Shown here one piece after another: positions 18,051 through 31,800 of a stretch of DNA of 64,000 nt. Location of the stretch: the NCBI GenBank assembly GCA_965247735.1, contig CBDFHN010000002.1, positions 1,488,001-1,552,000 of the forward strand. Reading direction: 5' to 3'. How positions within the stretch are numbered: the stretch's first letter is position 1; every line of letters begins with the position of its first letter. The position numbers were made by a program, and so were the translations under genes. The notes below the pieces were generated by a model. That model worked only from the letters and a program-made list of their open reading frames with translations, did not search any database and was not told the DNA's origin. This DNA is from JAOXRU01 sp965247735 (GTDB taxonomy: Bacteria; Bacteroidota; Bacteroidia; Flavobacteriales; Flavobacteriaceae).

Positions 18051-18842
18051 CTATTCATTTAGTTTTAAATACTCGACTGCCAATTTCTCTAATTCTTGCT
18101 GTATTTTCAACTTATCACTAGTTGCACTAATGGTCACAAAATTCTCATTTGCGCCACAAAAAAACATAAACTCATCTAGCTTATCTTTGGGGATTTTTAA
18201 TTTATGTATATAAAAATCATCAGTAAAATAGGACCAGGTAGTTGCCAGTTTTTTATCTTCTCTTTCTAATAACGCTCGCTTTTTAAGCATATCTGTTCTA
18301 CCACTAAGCTTGTTTAATATTTTATACACATTAATACTTGTTAGTGTAAAATATGTTCCTCTACTGGCATCTATATATCTTCTTTCGTTTTGAGGAAGTG
18401 GAATTACATCTGCGCCAGGCAAGCCCAAAGTTGAGGCTGTTATAATATTATCCGTTTTTGCATTAAGTACATCACTAGCCAAATTTCCAGATAAATTATA
18501 AGGTCTTATCACCACTTCTTCTAACTCGTTTACAAACTCTTCTAAGGTTATATATATGGTTTTTTGTGCAAATAGAGCATCAGTAATTACAAGTGTTTTT
18601 TTATAATACTTAACTCCAGAAAAGGTTAAGGTATCACTAACGCGAACGGGAATTGTAAAATCACCCATTGCATTGGTAATGGTCGATTTTTTATTACTAA
18701 TATTTTGTACATGAATTCCTTCTACCTCTCTTGAATTGCTTTCAACTCGTCCATCTATATTTTTGCTATAAAAAGACTGACTTCTACCAAGCGCACAACA
18801 AAAAAAAAGAATAAAAATTGCTATAGTATTATTTTTCAGCAT
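18051..18842 (-). CDS. Carboxypeptidase-regulatory-like domain protein, paralogue 2
   Basis: This 263-residue exported protein has signal peptide MLKNNTIAIFILFFCCALG and the same layout as its downstream neighbour. A regulatory-like beta domain (TITNAMGDFTIPVRVSDTL) is followed by VNELEEVVIRPYNLSGN and a helical C-terminal part containing LSGRTDMLKKRALLERED. Its stop lies two bases before the downstream gene start, and its start overlaps the upstream paralogue by 14 bases, so the three are co-translated. Function unknown. Confidence 0.85.
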   Translation of the reverse strand: MLKNNTIAIFILFFCCALGRSQSFYSKNIDGRVESNSREVEGIHVQNISNKKSTITNAMGDFTIPVRVSDTLTFSGVKYYKKTLVITDALFAQKTIYITLEEFVNELEEVVIRPYNLSGNLASDVLNAKTDNIITASTLGLPGADVIPLPQNERRYIDASRGTYFTLTSINVYKILNKLSGRTDMLKKRALLEREDKKLATTWSYFTDDFYIHKLKIPKDKLDEFMFFCGANENFVTISATSDKLKIQQELEKLAVEYLKLNE

Positions 18843-19557
18843 TTAACAATTTAAGGTAGTTTTTACTTTGTTTTACTAATAAATCTATCAGTATAAACTC
18901 ATTTTCTTTTTTGAACAATTTATTTCCTACAATTTTATCATCGCAAAAAAGAATAAATTCATCCACTTTATCCTTTGGTATTTGTAAATCTTGAGTAAAA
19001 AACTCCGTTTCGTATTGTGTTCTTAAAACATCGCTTGCAAGTAATTGCTCTGGAGCTTTCTCTTTTTTCTTTTTCTTTTTGAAAATCATTCTGTAGATAG
19101 CCACAAAATCCATACCATTAACCATTCCTTGTTCTTGTAAAGAAACAGCATTATTTACTATCGGTCTATCCTCGTTGTGGGAATAATCATTTGGTCCTTC
19201 AATCTTCATGACCTCTCCTTTTTTTGCTTTTACAACAACTTCTTTTAGTTCATTTACTTTTACTTTTACTCTGACTATAAGGTTATTTTCCTCTAAAATC
19301 TCTGCAGTAACAATTATTTTCTGAGCTTGATAATTAACAGCTACAAATACTAATTCATCACCAATATTTACCTCAATAGCAAACTTCCCATCCTCAGCTG
19401 TGAGTACTAACAATTGACTTGCTAAGTTAAAGACACTTAACCTTGCTACTCCTTCACTCTCCTGTTTTACTTGTCCATTTAAAACAGTACTATTTTGATT
19501 TTGTGCAGTAACATGTATCAAAAAACATAAAAAAAAGATAGTTGCAATTGCTTTCAT
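18829..19557 (-). CDS. Carboxypeptidase-regulatory-like domain protein, paralogue 1
   Basis: This is the first gene of the minus-strand run and the most divergent of the three paralogues (242 residues, signal peptide MKAIATIFFLCFLIHVTAQ). It keeps the beta domain (DGKFAIEVNIGDELVFVAV) and the VNELKEVVVKAK motif. It replaces the PYNLSGN block with a short linker and a lysine-rich stretch (KKKKKKEK). The C-terminal helix QIPKDKVDEFILFCDD matches KIPKDKLDEFMFFCGA in paralogue 2. Function unknown. Confidence 0.82.
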   Translation of the reverse strand: MKAIATIFFLCFLIHVTAQNQNSTVLNGQVKQESEGVARLSVFNLASQLLVLTAEDGKFAIEVNIGDELVFVAVNYQAQKIIVTAEILEENNLIVRVKVKVNELKEVVVKAKKGEVMKIEGPNDYSHNEDRPIVNNAVSLQEQGMVNGMDFVAIYRMIFKKKKKKEKAPEQLLASDVLRTQYETEFFTQDLQIPKDKVDEFILFCDDKIVGNKLFKKENEFILIDLLVKQSKNYLKLLNAEK

Positions 19558-19770
19558 AAATTGAATTTATATTCCAAAGAAAAGAATAGCTTGTTTTAAA
19601 AAAAATTAATAAACACTAAACTTTTGTTAATGACCAAACTAATTTTTTGTTAATACTGTCAAATATTTGCTGCACATCTGATTGTAAAAGCCATTAAACT
19701 ACACATATCTACCACTGAACTCATATTTTGTTGATTTTCACTGACAAAATAAGTGGTTTCACAACATTTA

Positions 19771-19803
19771 TTGTAAGTATAGGACTACGAGTATCTATTT
19801 TTG
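19771..19803 (+). promoter_or_regulatory. Predicted promoter of the fibre operon
   Basis: TTG at 19771-19773, a 22-base spacer and TATTTTTG at 19796-19803 fit the Bacteroidota promoter pattern. The giant gene's ATG follows at 19821. The site lies inside the longer reading frame that opens at 19728, so it supports the 19821 start. Confidence 0.5.
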
Positions 19804-19820
19804 AAAAAAATGGAATACTT

Positions 19821-22800
19821 ATGCCTAATAAAATCCTATGCGCGTTGCTATTTTTAATTTCTACAGTGAGTATAGCTCAGGTAAAAATTGGAGATAACCC
19901 AGAGACTATAGCCTCTACATCAATTCTAGAACTACAGAGTCAAAATAGAGTATTAGTTATCACAAGAGTTTCTAACATAGAAATGTCTGCCATTACCCCT
20001 TTAAAAGGAGCATTGGTTTATAATACGGATACAGATTGCATTTATTATTATGATGGAATAGCTTGGATAGATATGTGTAGACCATCACTTTTAAATGCTA
20101 CCATTACAAACCATAATGATGGAACATTTACCTTTACTGATAACCTAGGAAATCCCACCATTTTTGATGTAAAAGGTAGTTTGGTAGATAATCTAGATGG
20201 AACATATACCTTTACAGATGCAGGCGGAACAATTACTACTATTATAGCAACCAATATAACAGATAATGTAACTATAGAAGGAGATGGATCTGTACTTACT
20301 CCATTAAAAGTAAAAGATTTAGGCATAGATACTCCACAGATTGCAAATGATGCAATTGACAATACCAAAATTGCTGACAAAGCCATAGAAACAGATAATA
20401 TAAAAGAAAGTACTACAGCCAATCATGTTTTAAAAACCGATGCTACAGGTACAACCGTAGAATGGGGTTTACTAACTACTGCAAATATTACTGGAGCGGA
20501 TCTTACTGCTACCAATAGCTCCATTACCGTAACTAATGGTACTGGTGCCGTACTAAGTGCTACCAATATTGCTGTTGCTCTTGATGGAATCACAAATGAT
20601 AAAGTAGCAGATAATGCTATTCAGAATGAAAATATCGCTGATAATGCAATAAATACTGATGAATTGGTAAATAGCTCCGTAACTATAGCAAAAATAGGTG
20701 CAGATCCAATAACTGATTTCGATAAGGTACTTACTACAAACCCACTAGGTATTCCTATATGGGAAGATAAATCTAATTTTATCCCTTCTGCTTTAACCAG
20801 TGGACAAATATTACTAGGAGATGTTACAAACACAGCTGTTGCCGTAATCCCCTTTGGGGATGTTACCATTAGCAATACTGGGGATTTACAAATTGGAACA
20901 AGTGCTGTTACAGCAAACGAAATTGCAACTGGAGCAGTAACTAGCGCAGAAATTTTAGACGCAACAATAACCTCTATTGATATTTTTAATGGTACAATTG
21001 CTACTGGTGATATTGCGGATGGTGCAGTTACAGTTGCCAAAATTGGTGGCAATTTAACCATTCCCAATAAAGTATTAACTACAGATGCTTTAGGAGATCC
21101 ACAATGGGAAAATAAATCTACTTTTATTCCTTCAACTTTATCCGACGGGCAAATTTTAATGGGTGACGGTACCAATACCGCTGTTGCTGTGCTTCCTACT
21201 GGTGATATTGCCGTTGCTAATACAGGTGATTTACAGATTAAATCTAATGCTGTTACCACTGTTGAAATTGCATTAAATACTATTATTGCTGATGATATTG
21301 CTACTGGTGCTGTAACTTCAGATGAAATACTTAACGAAACCATTCTTTCCGAAGATATTTTTAATGGAACTATCGCTACTGTTGACATTGCTGATGATGC
21401 TGTTACTGTTGCTAAAATTGGAACGGCTGTTACAGACATTAATAAGGTTTTAACTACTGATGCTGCTGGCAATCCTGTTTGGGATGATAAATCTACTTTT
21501 GTTCCCTCTACGCTATCAGATGGGCAAATTTTAATTGGTGATGGCACCAATACCGCTGTTGCCGTACTTCCTACTGGTGATATTTCCGTTTCTAATACTG
21601 GTGATTTACAAATTAAATCCAATGCTGTAACCACTGTTGAAATTGCATTAAATACTATTATTGCTGATGATATTGCTACTGGTGCTGTAACTTCAGATGA
21701 AATACTTAACGAAACCATTCTTTCCGAAGATATTTTTAATGGAACTATCGCTACTGTTGACATTGCCGATGATGCTGTTACTGTTGCTAAAATTGGAACG
21801 GCTGTTACAGACATTGATAAGGTTTTAACTACTGATGCTGCTGGTAATCCTATTTGGGATGATAAATCTACTTTTATTCCCTCCACTTTAAATAATGGTC
21901 ATTTTTATGTAGGAAACATCACTAATACTGCAACTCCAATAATTCTATCCGGTGATGCTACTGTTTCTAATCTGGGAGTTATTGATTTAACTAACGGATC
22001 TGTGGAAAACTCAGAAATTTTTCCTAGCGCCGTAACTACAGACAAAATTTTTAATGAAACCATCCTTTCCGAAGATATTTTTAATGGAACTATTATTGCC
22101 GAGGATATTGCTACTGGAGCTGTTACTACCGCCGAAATACTTAACGAAACTATTCTTTCAGAAGATATTTTAGATGCAACTATTGCTACTGCGGACATTG
22201 CCAATAATGCTGTTACTATTGCCAAAATTGGAGCAGCTGTTACAGACATTAACAAGGTTTTAACTACTGATGCTGCTGGTAATCCTATTTGGGATGATAA
22301 ATCTACTTTTATTCCCTCCACTTTAAATAATGGTCATTTTTATGTAGGAAACATCACTAATACTGCAACTCCAATAATTCTATCCGGTGATGCTACTGTT
22401 TCTAATCTGGGAGTTATTGATTTAACTAACGGATCTGTGGAAAACTCAGAAATTTTTCCTAGCGCCGTAACTACTGACAAAATTTTTAATGAAACCATCC
22501 TTTCCGAAGATATTTTTAATGGAACTATTATTGCCGAGGATATTGCTACTGGAGCTGTTACTACCGCCGAAATACTTAACGAAACTATTCTTTCAGAAGA
22601 TATTTTAGATGCAACTATTGCTACTGTGGACATTGCCAATAATGCTGTTACTATTGCCAAAATTGGAGCAGCTGTTACAGACATTGATAAGGTTTTAACT
22701 ACTGATGCTGCTGGTAATCCTATTTGGGATGATAAATCTACTTTTATTCCCTCCACTTTGAATAATGGTCATTTTTATGTAGGAAACATCACTAATACTG

Positions 22801-25800
22801 CAACTCCAATAATTCTATCCGGTGATGCTACTGTTTCTAATCTGGGAGTTATTGATTTAACTAACGGATCTGTGGAAAACTCAGAAATTTTTCCTAGCGC
22901 TGTAACTACTGACAAAATTTTTAATGAAACCATCCTTTCCGAAGATATTTTTAATGGAACTATTGCTACTGTGGACATTGCAGATGATGCAATTACAAAC
23001 CTGAAAATTATAAACAATGCCGTAACAAATGCTAAAATTGCAGATGGTTCGGTTACAACTACAAAGATTGCAGACGGTAATGTAACTACTGCTAAAATAA
23101 ATGATGATGCCGTTACTGTTGCCAAAATTGGAGCTACAGTACTTGATACTGATAAAGTATTAACTACTGATGCTGCTGGCGATCCACAATGGGAAAATAA
23201 AACCATTTTTATTCCCTCTACATTGACTAACGGACAAATATTAGTCGGTGATGCTACAAACATTGCAACTGGAGTTACTGCTTCAGGTGATGCTACCATT
23301 TCTAATGCAGGTGATATTCAAATTGTGGCTAATGCTGTTACGACTGCCGAAATCTTAAATGAGACTATTCTTTCCGAAGATATTCTTAACGGTACTATTG
23401 CTACTATAGACATTGCTGCCGATGCTATTGACAATACTAAAGTGGCTGACAATGCAATTCAAACAGAAAATATTGCTGCTAACACCATTATTGCTGCTGA
23501 TATTAATACAGGAGCTGTTGCTACCGATGAAATCCTAAACGAAACCATTCTTTCCGAAGATATTTTTAATGGAACTATCGCTACTGTAGACATTGCAAAT
23601 GATGCAATTACAAACCTGAAAATAATAAACAATGCCGTAACAAATGCTAAAATTGCAGATGGTTCGGTTACAACTACAAAGATTGCAGATGGTAATGTAA
23701 CTACGGATAAGATTAATGATGATGCCGTTACTGTTGCCAAAATTGGAGCTACTGTACTTGATACTAATAAAGTATTAACTACCAATGCCACTGGTGATCC
23801 ACAATGGGAAAATAAAACCATTTTTATTCCCTCTACACTTACCGATGGGCAAATTCTTATTGGTGATGCTACAAATGTCGCGACTGGAGTTACTGCTTCA
23901 GGTGATGCTACCATTTCTAATGCTGGTGATATTCAAATCGCAGCAAATGCCGTAACTACTGCTGAAATTCTTAACGGTACTATCGCAACAGTAGATATCG
24001 CTGCTGATGCTATTGACAATACTAAAGTGGCTGACAATGCAATTCAAACAGAAAACATCGCTGCTAACACCATTATTGCTGCTGATATTAATACAGGAGC
24101 TGTTACTACCGATGAAATCTTAAACGAAACCATCCTTTCCGAAGATATTTTTAATGGAACTATTGCCACCGTTGATATTGCAGATGATGCAATTGACAAT
24201 ACCAAAGTGGCTGACAATGCCATTCAAACAGAAAACATTGCTGCTAACACCATTATCGCTGCTGATATTAATACAGGAGCTGTTGCTACCGATGAAATCC
24301 TAAACGAAACCATACTTTCCGAAGATATTTTTAATGGAACTATTGCTACTATAGACATTGCAGATGATGCCATTACAAACCTAAAAATAATAAACAATGC
24401 CGTTACCAATGCTAAAATTGCAGATGGTTCGGTTACAACTACAAAAATTGCAGATGGTAATGTAACTACGGATAAGATTAATGATGATGCCGTTACTGTT
24501 GCCAAAATTGGAGCTACTGTACTTGATACCAATAAAGTATTAACTACCAATGCCACAGGTGATCCACAATGGGAAAATAAAACTATTTTTATTCCCTCTA
24601 CGCTTACCGATGGACAAATTCTTATTGGTGATGCTACAAACATCGCTGCTGGAGTTACTGCTTCAGGTGATGCTACCATTTCTAATGCAGGTGATATTCA
24701 AATTGTGGCTAATGCCGTAACTACTGCCGAAATCTTAAATGAAACTATTCTTTCTGAAGATATTCTTAATGGTACTATTGCTACTATAGACATTGCTGCC
24801 GATGCTATTGACAATACTAAAGTGGCTGACAATGCCATTCAAACAGAAAACATCGCTGCTAACACAATTATCGCTGCTGATATTAATACGGGAGCCGTTG
24901 CTACCGATGAAATCCTAAATGAAACCATACTTTCCGAAGATATTTTTAATGGAACTATCGCTACTGTAGACATTGCAGATGATGCCATTACAAACCTAAA
25001 AATAATAAACAATGCCGTTACCAATGCTAAAATTGCAGATGGTTCGGTTACAACTACAAAGATTGCAGATGGTAATGTAACTACTGTTAAAATAAATGAT
25101 GATGCCGTTACTGTTGCCAAAATTGGAGCTACTGTACTTGATACCAATAAAGTATTAACTACCAATGCCACTGGTGATCCACAATGGGAAAATAAAACTA
25201 TTTTTATTCCCTCTACGCTTACCGATGGACAAATTTTAATTGGAGATGCTACAAACATTGCAACTGGAGTTACTGCTTCAGGTGATGCTACCATTACTAA
25301 TGCTGGTGATATTCAAATTGTGGCTAATGCTGTTACGACTGCCGAAATCTTAAATGAAACTATTCTTTCTGAAGATATTCTTAATGGTACTATTGCTACT
25401 ATAGACATTGCTGCCGATGCTATTGACAATACTAAAGTGGCTGACAATGCCATTCAAACAGAAAACATCGCTGCTAACACAATTATCGCTGCTGATATTA
25501 ATACGGGAGCCGTAGCTACCGATGAAATCCTAAACGAAACCATTCTTTCTGAGGATATTTTTAATGGAACTATTGCTACCGTTGATATTGCAAATGATGC
25601 CATTACAAACCTGAAAATTATAAACAATGCCGTTACCAATGCTAAAATTGCAGATGGTTCGGTTACAACTACAAAAATTGCAGATGGTAATGTAACTACG
25701 GATAAGATTAATGATGATGCCGTTACTGTTGGCAAAATTGGAGCTACTGTACTTGATACTCATAAAGTATTAACTACCAATGTCACTGGTGATCCACAAT

Positions 25801-28800
25801 GGGAAAATAAAACCATTTTTATTCCCTCTACGCTTACCGATGGACAAATTCTTATTGGTGATGCTACAAACATCGCTGCTGGAGTTACTGCTTCAGGTGA
25901 TGCTACCATTTCTAATACAGGTGATATTCAAATTGTGGCTAATGCCGTAACTACTTCCGAAATCCTAAATGAAACCATCCTTTCTGAGGATATTTTTAAT
26001 GGAACTATCGCTACTGTAGACATTGCAGATGATGCCATTACAAACCTAAAAATAATAAACAATGCCGTAACAAACGCTAAAATTGCAGATGGTTCGGTTA
26101 CAACTACAAAGATTGCAGATGGTAATGTAACTACTGTTAAAATAAATGATGATGCCGTTACTGTTGCCAAAATTGGAGCTACTGTACTTGATACTCATAA
26201 AGTATTAACTACCAATGCCACAGGTGATCCACAATGGGAAAATAAAACTATTTTTATTCCCTCTACGCTTACCGATGGACAAATTCTTATTGGTGATGCT
26301 ACAAACATCGCTGCAGGAGTTACTGCTTCAGGTGATGCTACCATCTCTAATACAGGTGATATTCAAATTGTGGCTAATGCCGTAACTACTGCCGAAATCT
26401 TAAATGAAACTATTCTTTCTGAAGATATTCTTAACGGTACTATCGCAACAGTAGATATCGCTGCTAATGCTATTGACAATACTAAAGTGGCTGACAATGC
26501 CATTCAAACAGAAAACATCGCTGCTAACACCATTATTGCTGCTGATATTAACACAGGAGCTGTTACTACCGATGAAATCCTAAACGAAACCATCCTTTCT
26601 GAGGATATTTTTAATGGAACTATCGCTACTGTAGACATTGCAGATGATGCCATTACAAACCTAAAAATTATAAACAATGCCGTTACAAATGCTAAAATTG
26701 CCGATGGTTCGGTTACAACTACAAAGATTGCAGATGGTAATGTAACTACGGATAAGATTAATGATGATGCCGTTACTGTTGCCAAAATTGGAGCTACTGT
26801 ACTTGATACTAATAAAGTATTAACTACCAATGCCACTGGTGATCCACAATGGGAAAATAAAACTATTTTTATTCCCTCTACGCTTACTGATGGACAAATT
26901 TTAATTGGAGATGCTACAAATGTCGCTGCTGGAGTTACTGCTTCAGGTGATGCTACTATTTCTAATGCAGGTGATATTCAAATTGTGGCTAATGCCGTAA
27001 CTACCGCCGAAATTCTCAACGAAACTATTCTTTCTGAAGATATTCTTAATGGTACTATCGCTACTATAGACATTGCTGCTGATGCAATTGATAATACTAA
27101 AGTAGCTGACAATGCAATCCAAACAGAAAACATTGCTGCTAATACAATTATTGCTGCTGATATTAATACAGGAGCTGTTGCTACCGATGAAATCTTAAAC
27201 GAAACCATCCTTTCAGAAGATATTTTTAATGGAACTATTGCTACCGTTGATATCGCTAATGATGCCATTGACAATACTAAAGTGGCTGACAATGCTATTC
27301 AAACAGAAAACATTGCTGCTAACACCATTATCGCTGCTGATATTAATACAGGAGCTGTTACTACCGATGAAATCTTAAACGAAACCATCCTTTCCGAAGA
27401 TATTTTTAATGGAACTATTGCTACTATAGACATTGCTGCTGATGCTATTGACAATACTAAAGTGGCTGACAATGCCATTCAAACAGAAAACATCGCTGCT
27501 AACACCATTATTGCTGCTGATATTAATACAGGAGCGGTTACTACAGACGAAATCCTAAATGAAACCATACTTTCCGAAGATATTTTTAATGGAACTATTG
27601 CCACCGTTGATATTGCAGATGATGCAATCACAAACCTAAAAATTATAAACAATGCCGTTACCAATGCTAAAATTGCGGATGGTTCCGTTACAACTACAAA
27701 GATTGCAGATGGTAATGTAACTACGGATAAGATTAATGATGATGCCGTTACTGTTGCCAAAATTGGAGCTACTGTACTTGATACCAATAAAGTATTAACT
27801 ACCAATGCCACTGGTGATCCACAATGGGAAAATAAAACTATTTTTATTCCCTCTACGCTTACCGATGGACAAATTCTTATTGGTGATGCTACAAACATCG
27901 CGACTGGAGTTACTGCTTCAGGTGATGCTACCATCTCTAATACAGGTGATATTCAAATTGTGGCTAATACCGTAACTACTGCTGAAATTCTTAACGGTAC
28001 TATCGCTACTATAGACATTGCTGCTGATGCAATTGATAATACCAAAGTGGCTGACAATGCCATTCAAACAGAAAACATCGCTGCTAACACCATTATCGCT
28101 GCTGATATTAATACAGGAGCTGTTGCTACCGATGAAATCCTAAACGAAACCATCCTTTCCGAAGATATTTTTAATGGAACTATTGCCACAGTTGATATTG
28201 CAGATGATGCAATCACAAACCTAAAAATTATAAACAATGCTGTTACCAATGCTAAAATTGCGGATGGTTCCGTTACAACTACAAAGATTGCAGATGGTAA
28301 TGTAACTACGGATAAGATTAATGATGATGCCGTTACTGTTGCCAAAATTGGAGCTACTGTACTTGATATCAATAAAGTATTAACTACCAATGTCACTGGT
28401 GATCCACAATGGGAAAATAAAACTATTTTTATTCCGTCTACGCTTACCGATGGACAAATTCTTATTGGTGATGCTACAAACATCGCTGCTGGAGTTACTG
28501 CTTCAGGTGATGCTACCATCTCTAATGCAGGTGATATTCAAATTGTGGCTAATGCCGTAACTACTGCTGAAATTCTAAACGGTACTATCGCAACAGTAGA
28601 TATCGCTGCCGATGCAATTGACAATACCAAAGTGGCTGACAATGCTATTCAAACAGAAAATATTGCTGCTAACACCATTATTGCTGCTGATATTAATACG
28701 GGAGCCGTTGCTACCGATGAAATCCTAAATGAAACCATCCTTTCTGAGGATATTTTTAATGGAACTATCGCTACTGTAGACATTGCAGATGATGCCATTA

Positions 28801-31800
28801 CAAACCTGAAAATTATAAACAATGCCGTAACAAACGCTAAAATTGCAGATGGTTCGGTTACAACTACAAAGATTGCAGATGGTAATGTAACTACTGTTAA
28901 AATAAATGATGATGCCGTTACTGTTGGCAAAATTGGAGCTACTGTACTTGATACTCATAAAGTATTAACTACCAATGCCACTGGTGATCCACAATGGGAA
29001 AATAAAACTATTTTTATTCCCTCTACGCTTACCGATGGACAAATTCTTATTGGTGATGCTACAAACATCGCGACTGGAGTTACTGCTTCAGGTGATGCTA
29101 CCATTTCTAATGCAGGTGATATTCAAATTGTGGCTAATGCCGTAACTACTGCTGAAATTCTTAACGGTACTATCGCAACAGTAGATATCGCTGCTGATGC
29201 TATTGACAATACTAAAGTGGCTGACAATGCCATTCAAACAGAAAATATTGCTGCTAACACCATTATTGCTGCTGATATTAATACAGGAGCTGTTGCTACC
29301 GATGAAATCCTAAACGAAACCATCCTTTCCGAAGATATTTTTAATGGAACTATCGCTACTGTAGACATTGCAAATGATGCCATTACAAACCTAAAAATAA
29401 TAAACAATGCCGTTACCAATGCTAAAATTGCAGATGGTTCGGTTACAACTACAAAAATTGCAGATGGTAATGTAACTACGGATAAGATTAATGATGATGC
29501 CGTTACTGTTGCCAAAATTGGAGCTACGTTGCTTGATACTGATAAAGTATTAACTACCGACGCTGCTGGTGATCCACAATGGGAAAACAAAACTATTTTT
29601 ATTCCCTCTACACTTACCGATGGACAAATTCTTATTGGGGATGCTACAAATGTCGCGACTGGAGTTACTGCTTCTGGTGATGCTACCATCTCTAATACAG
29701 GTGATATTCAAATTGTGGCTAATGCCGTAACTACCGCTGAAATTCTAAACGGTACTATCGCAACAGTAGATATCGCTGCCGATGCAATTGACAATACCAA
29801 AGTGGCTGACAATGCAATTCAAACAGAAAATATTGCTGCTAATACCATTATTGCTGCTGATATTAATACAGGAGCTGTTGCTACCGATGAAATTTTAAAT
29901 GAAACCATTCTTTCTGAGGATATTTTTAATGGAACTATCGCTACTGTAGACATTGCAGATGATGCAATTACAAACCTAAAAATTATAAACAATGCCGTTA
30001 CCAATGCTAAAATTGCAGATGGTTCGGTTACAACAACTAAGATTGCAGATGGTAATGTAACTACGGATAAGATTAATGATGATGCCGTTACTGTTGGCAA
30101 AATTGGAGCTACTGTACTTGATACCAATAAAGTATTAACTACCAATGTCACTGGTGATCCACAATGGGAAAATAAAACCATTTTTATTCCCTCTACGCTT
30201 ACCGATGGACAAATTCTTATTGGTGATGCTACAAACATCGCTGCTGGAGTTACTGCTTCAGGTGATGCTACCATTTCTAATACAGGTGATATTCAAATTG
30301 TGGCTAATGCCGTAACTACTTCCGAAATCCTAAATGAAACCATCCTTTCTGAGGATATTTTTAATGGAACTATCGCTACTGTAGACATTGCAGATGATGC
30401 CATTACAAACCTAAAAATAATAAACAATGCCGTAACAAACGCTAAAATTGCAGATGGTTCGGTTACAACTACAAAGATTGCGGATGGTAATGTAACTACT
30501 GTTAAAATAAATGATGATGCCGTTACTGTTGCCAAAATTGGAGCTACTGTACTTGATACTCATAAAGTATTAACTACCAATGCCACTGGTGATCCACAAT
30601 GGGAAAATAAAACTATTTTTATTCCCTCTACGCTTACCGATGGGCAAATTCTTATTGGTGATGCTACAAACATCGCTGCTGGAGTTACTGCTTCAGGTGA
30701 TGCTACCATTTCTAATGCAGGTGATATTCAAATTGTGGCTAATGCCGTAACTACTTCCGAAATCCTAAATGAAACCATCCTTTCTGAGGATATTTTTAAT
30801 GGAACTATCGCTACTGTAGACATTGCAGATGATGCCATTACAAACCTAAAAATAATAAACAATGCCGTAACAAACGCTAAAATTGCAGATGGTTCGGTTA
30901 CAACTACAAAGATTGCAGATGGTAATGTAACTACTGTTAAAATAAATGATGATGCCGTTACTGTTGCCAAAATTGGAGCTACTGTACTTGATACTCATAA
31001 AGTATTAACTACCAATGCCACTGGTGATCCACAATGGGAAAATAAAACTATTTTTATTCCCTCTACGCTTACCGATGGGCAAATTCTTATTGGTGATGCT
31101 ACAAACATCGCGACTGGAGTTACTGCTTCTGGTGATGCTACCATTTCTAATGCAGGTGATATTCAAATTGTGGCTAATGCCGTAACTACCGCTGAAATTC
31201 TAAACGGTACTATCGCAACAGTAGATATCGCTGCCGATGCAATTGACAATACCAAAGTGGCTGACAATGCAATTCAAACAGAAAATATTGCTGCTAATAC
31301 CATTATTGCAGCTGATATTAATACAGGAGCTGTTACTACAGACGAAATCTTAAACGAAACCATCCTTTCTGAAGATATTTTTAATGGAACTATTGCTACT
31401 ATAGACATTGCTGCCGATGCAATTGACAATACCAAAGTGGCTGACAATGCAATTCAAACAGAAAACATCGCTGCTAACACCATTATTGCTGCTGATATTA
31501 ATACAGGAGCCGTTGCTACAGATGAAATTTTAAATGAAACCATCCTTTCCGAAGATATTTTTAATGGGACTATTGCTACTATAGACATTGCTGCCGATGC
31601 AATTGACAATACCAAAGTGGCTGACAATGCCATTCAAACAGAAAATATTGCTGCTAACACCATTATTGCTGCTGATATTAATACAGGAGCTGTTACTACA
31701 GACGAAATATTAAATGCTACAATTATTGAAGCTGATGTAGCTAACAATGCAATAACAACGGCAAAAATAGGAACAGCAGGAGCCACAGATGCAAACAAAG

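Noticed and set aside
20621..30970. Many long minus-strand frames opposite the giant gene (e.g. starting MVASPEAVTP)
   Set aside because: They repeat with the array and mirror the codon pattern of the plus-strand gene. They have no start context of their own, so they are shadows.
20331..31770. Array as a CRISPR or minisatellite
   Set aside because: The units are coding, in frame, and do not have spacer-repeat alternation of CRISPR size. No cas genes are nearby.
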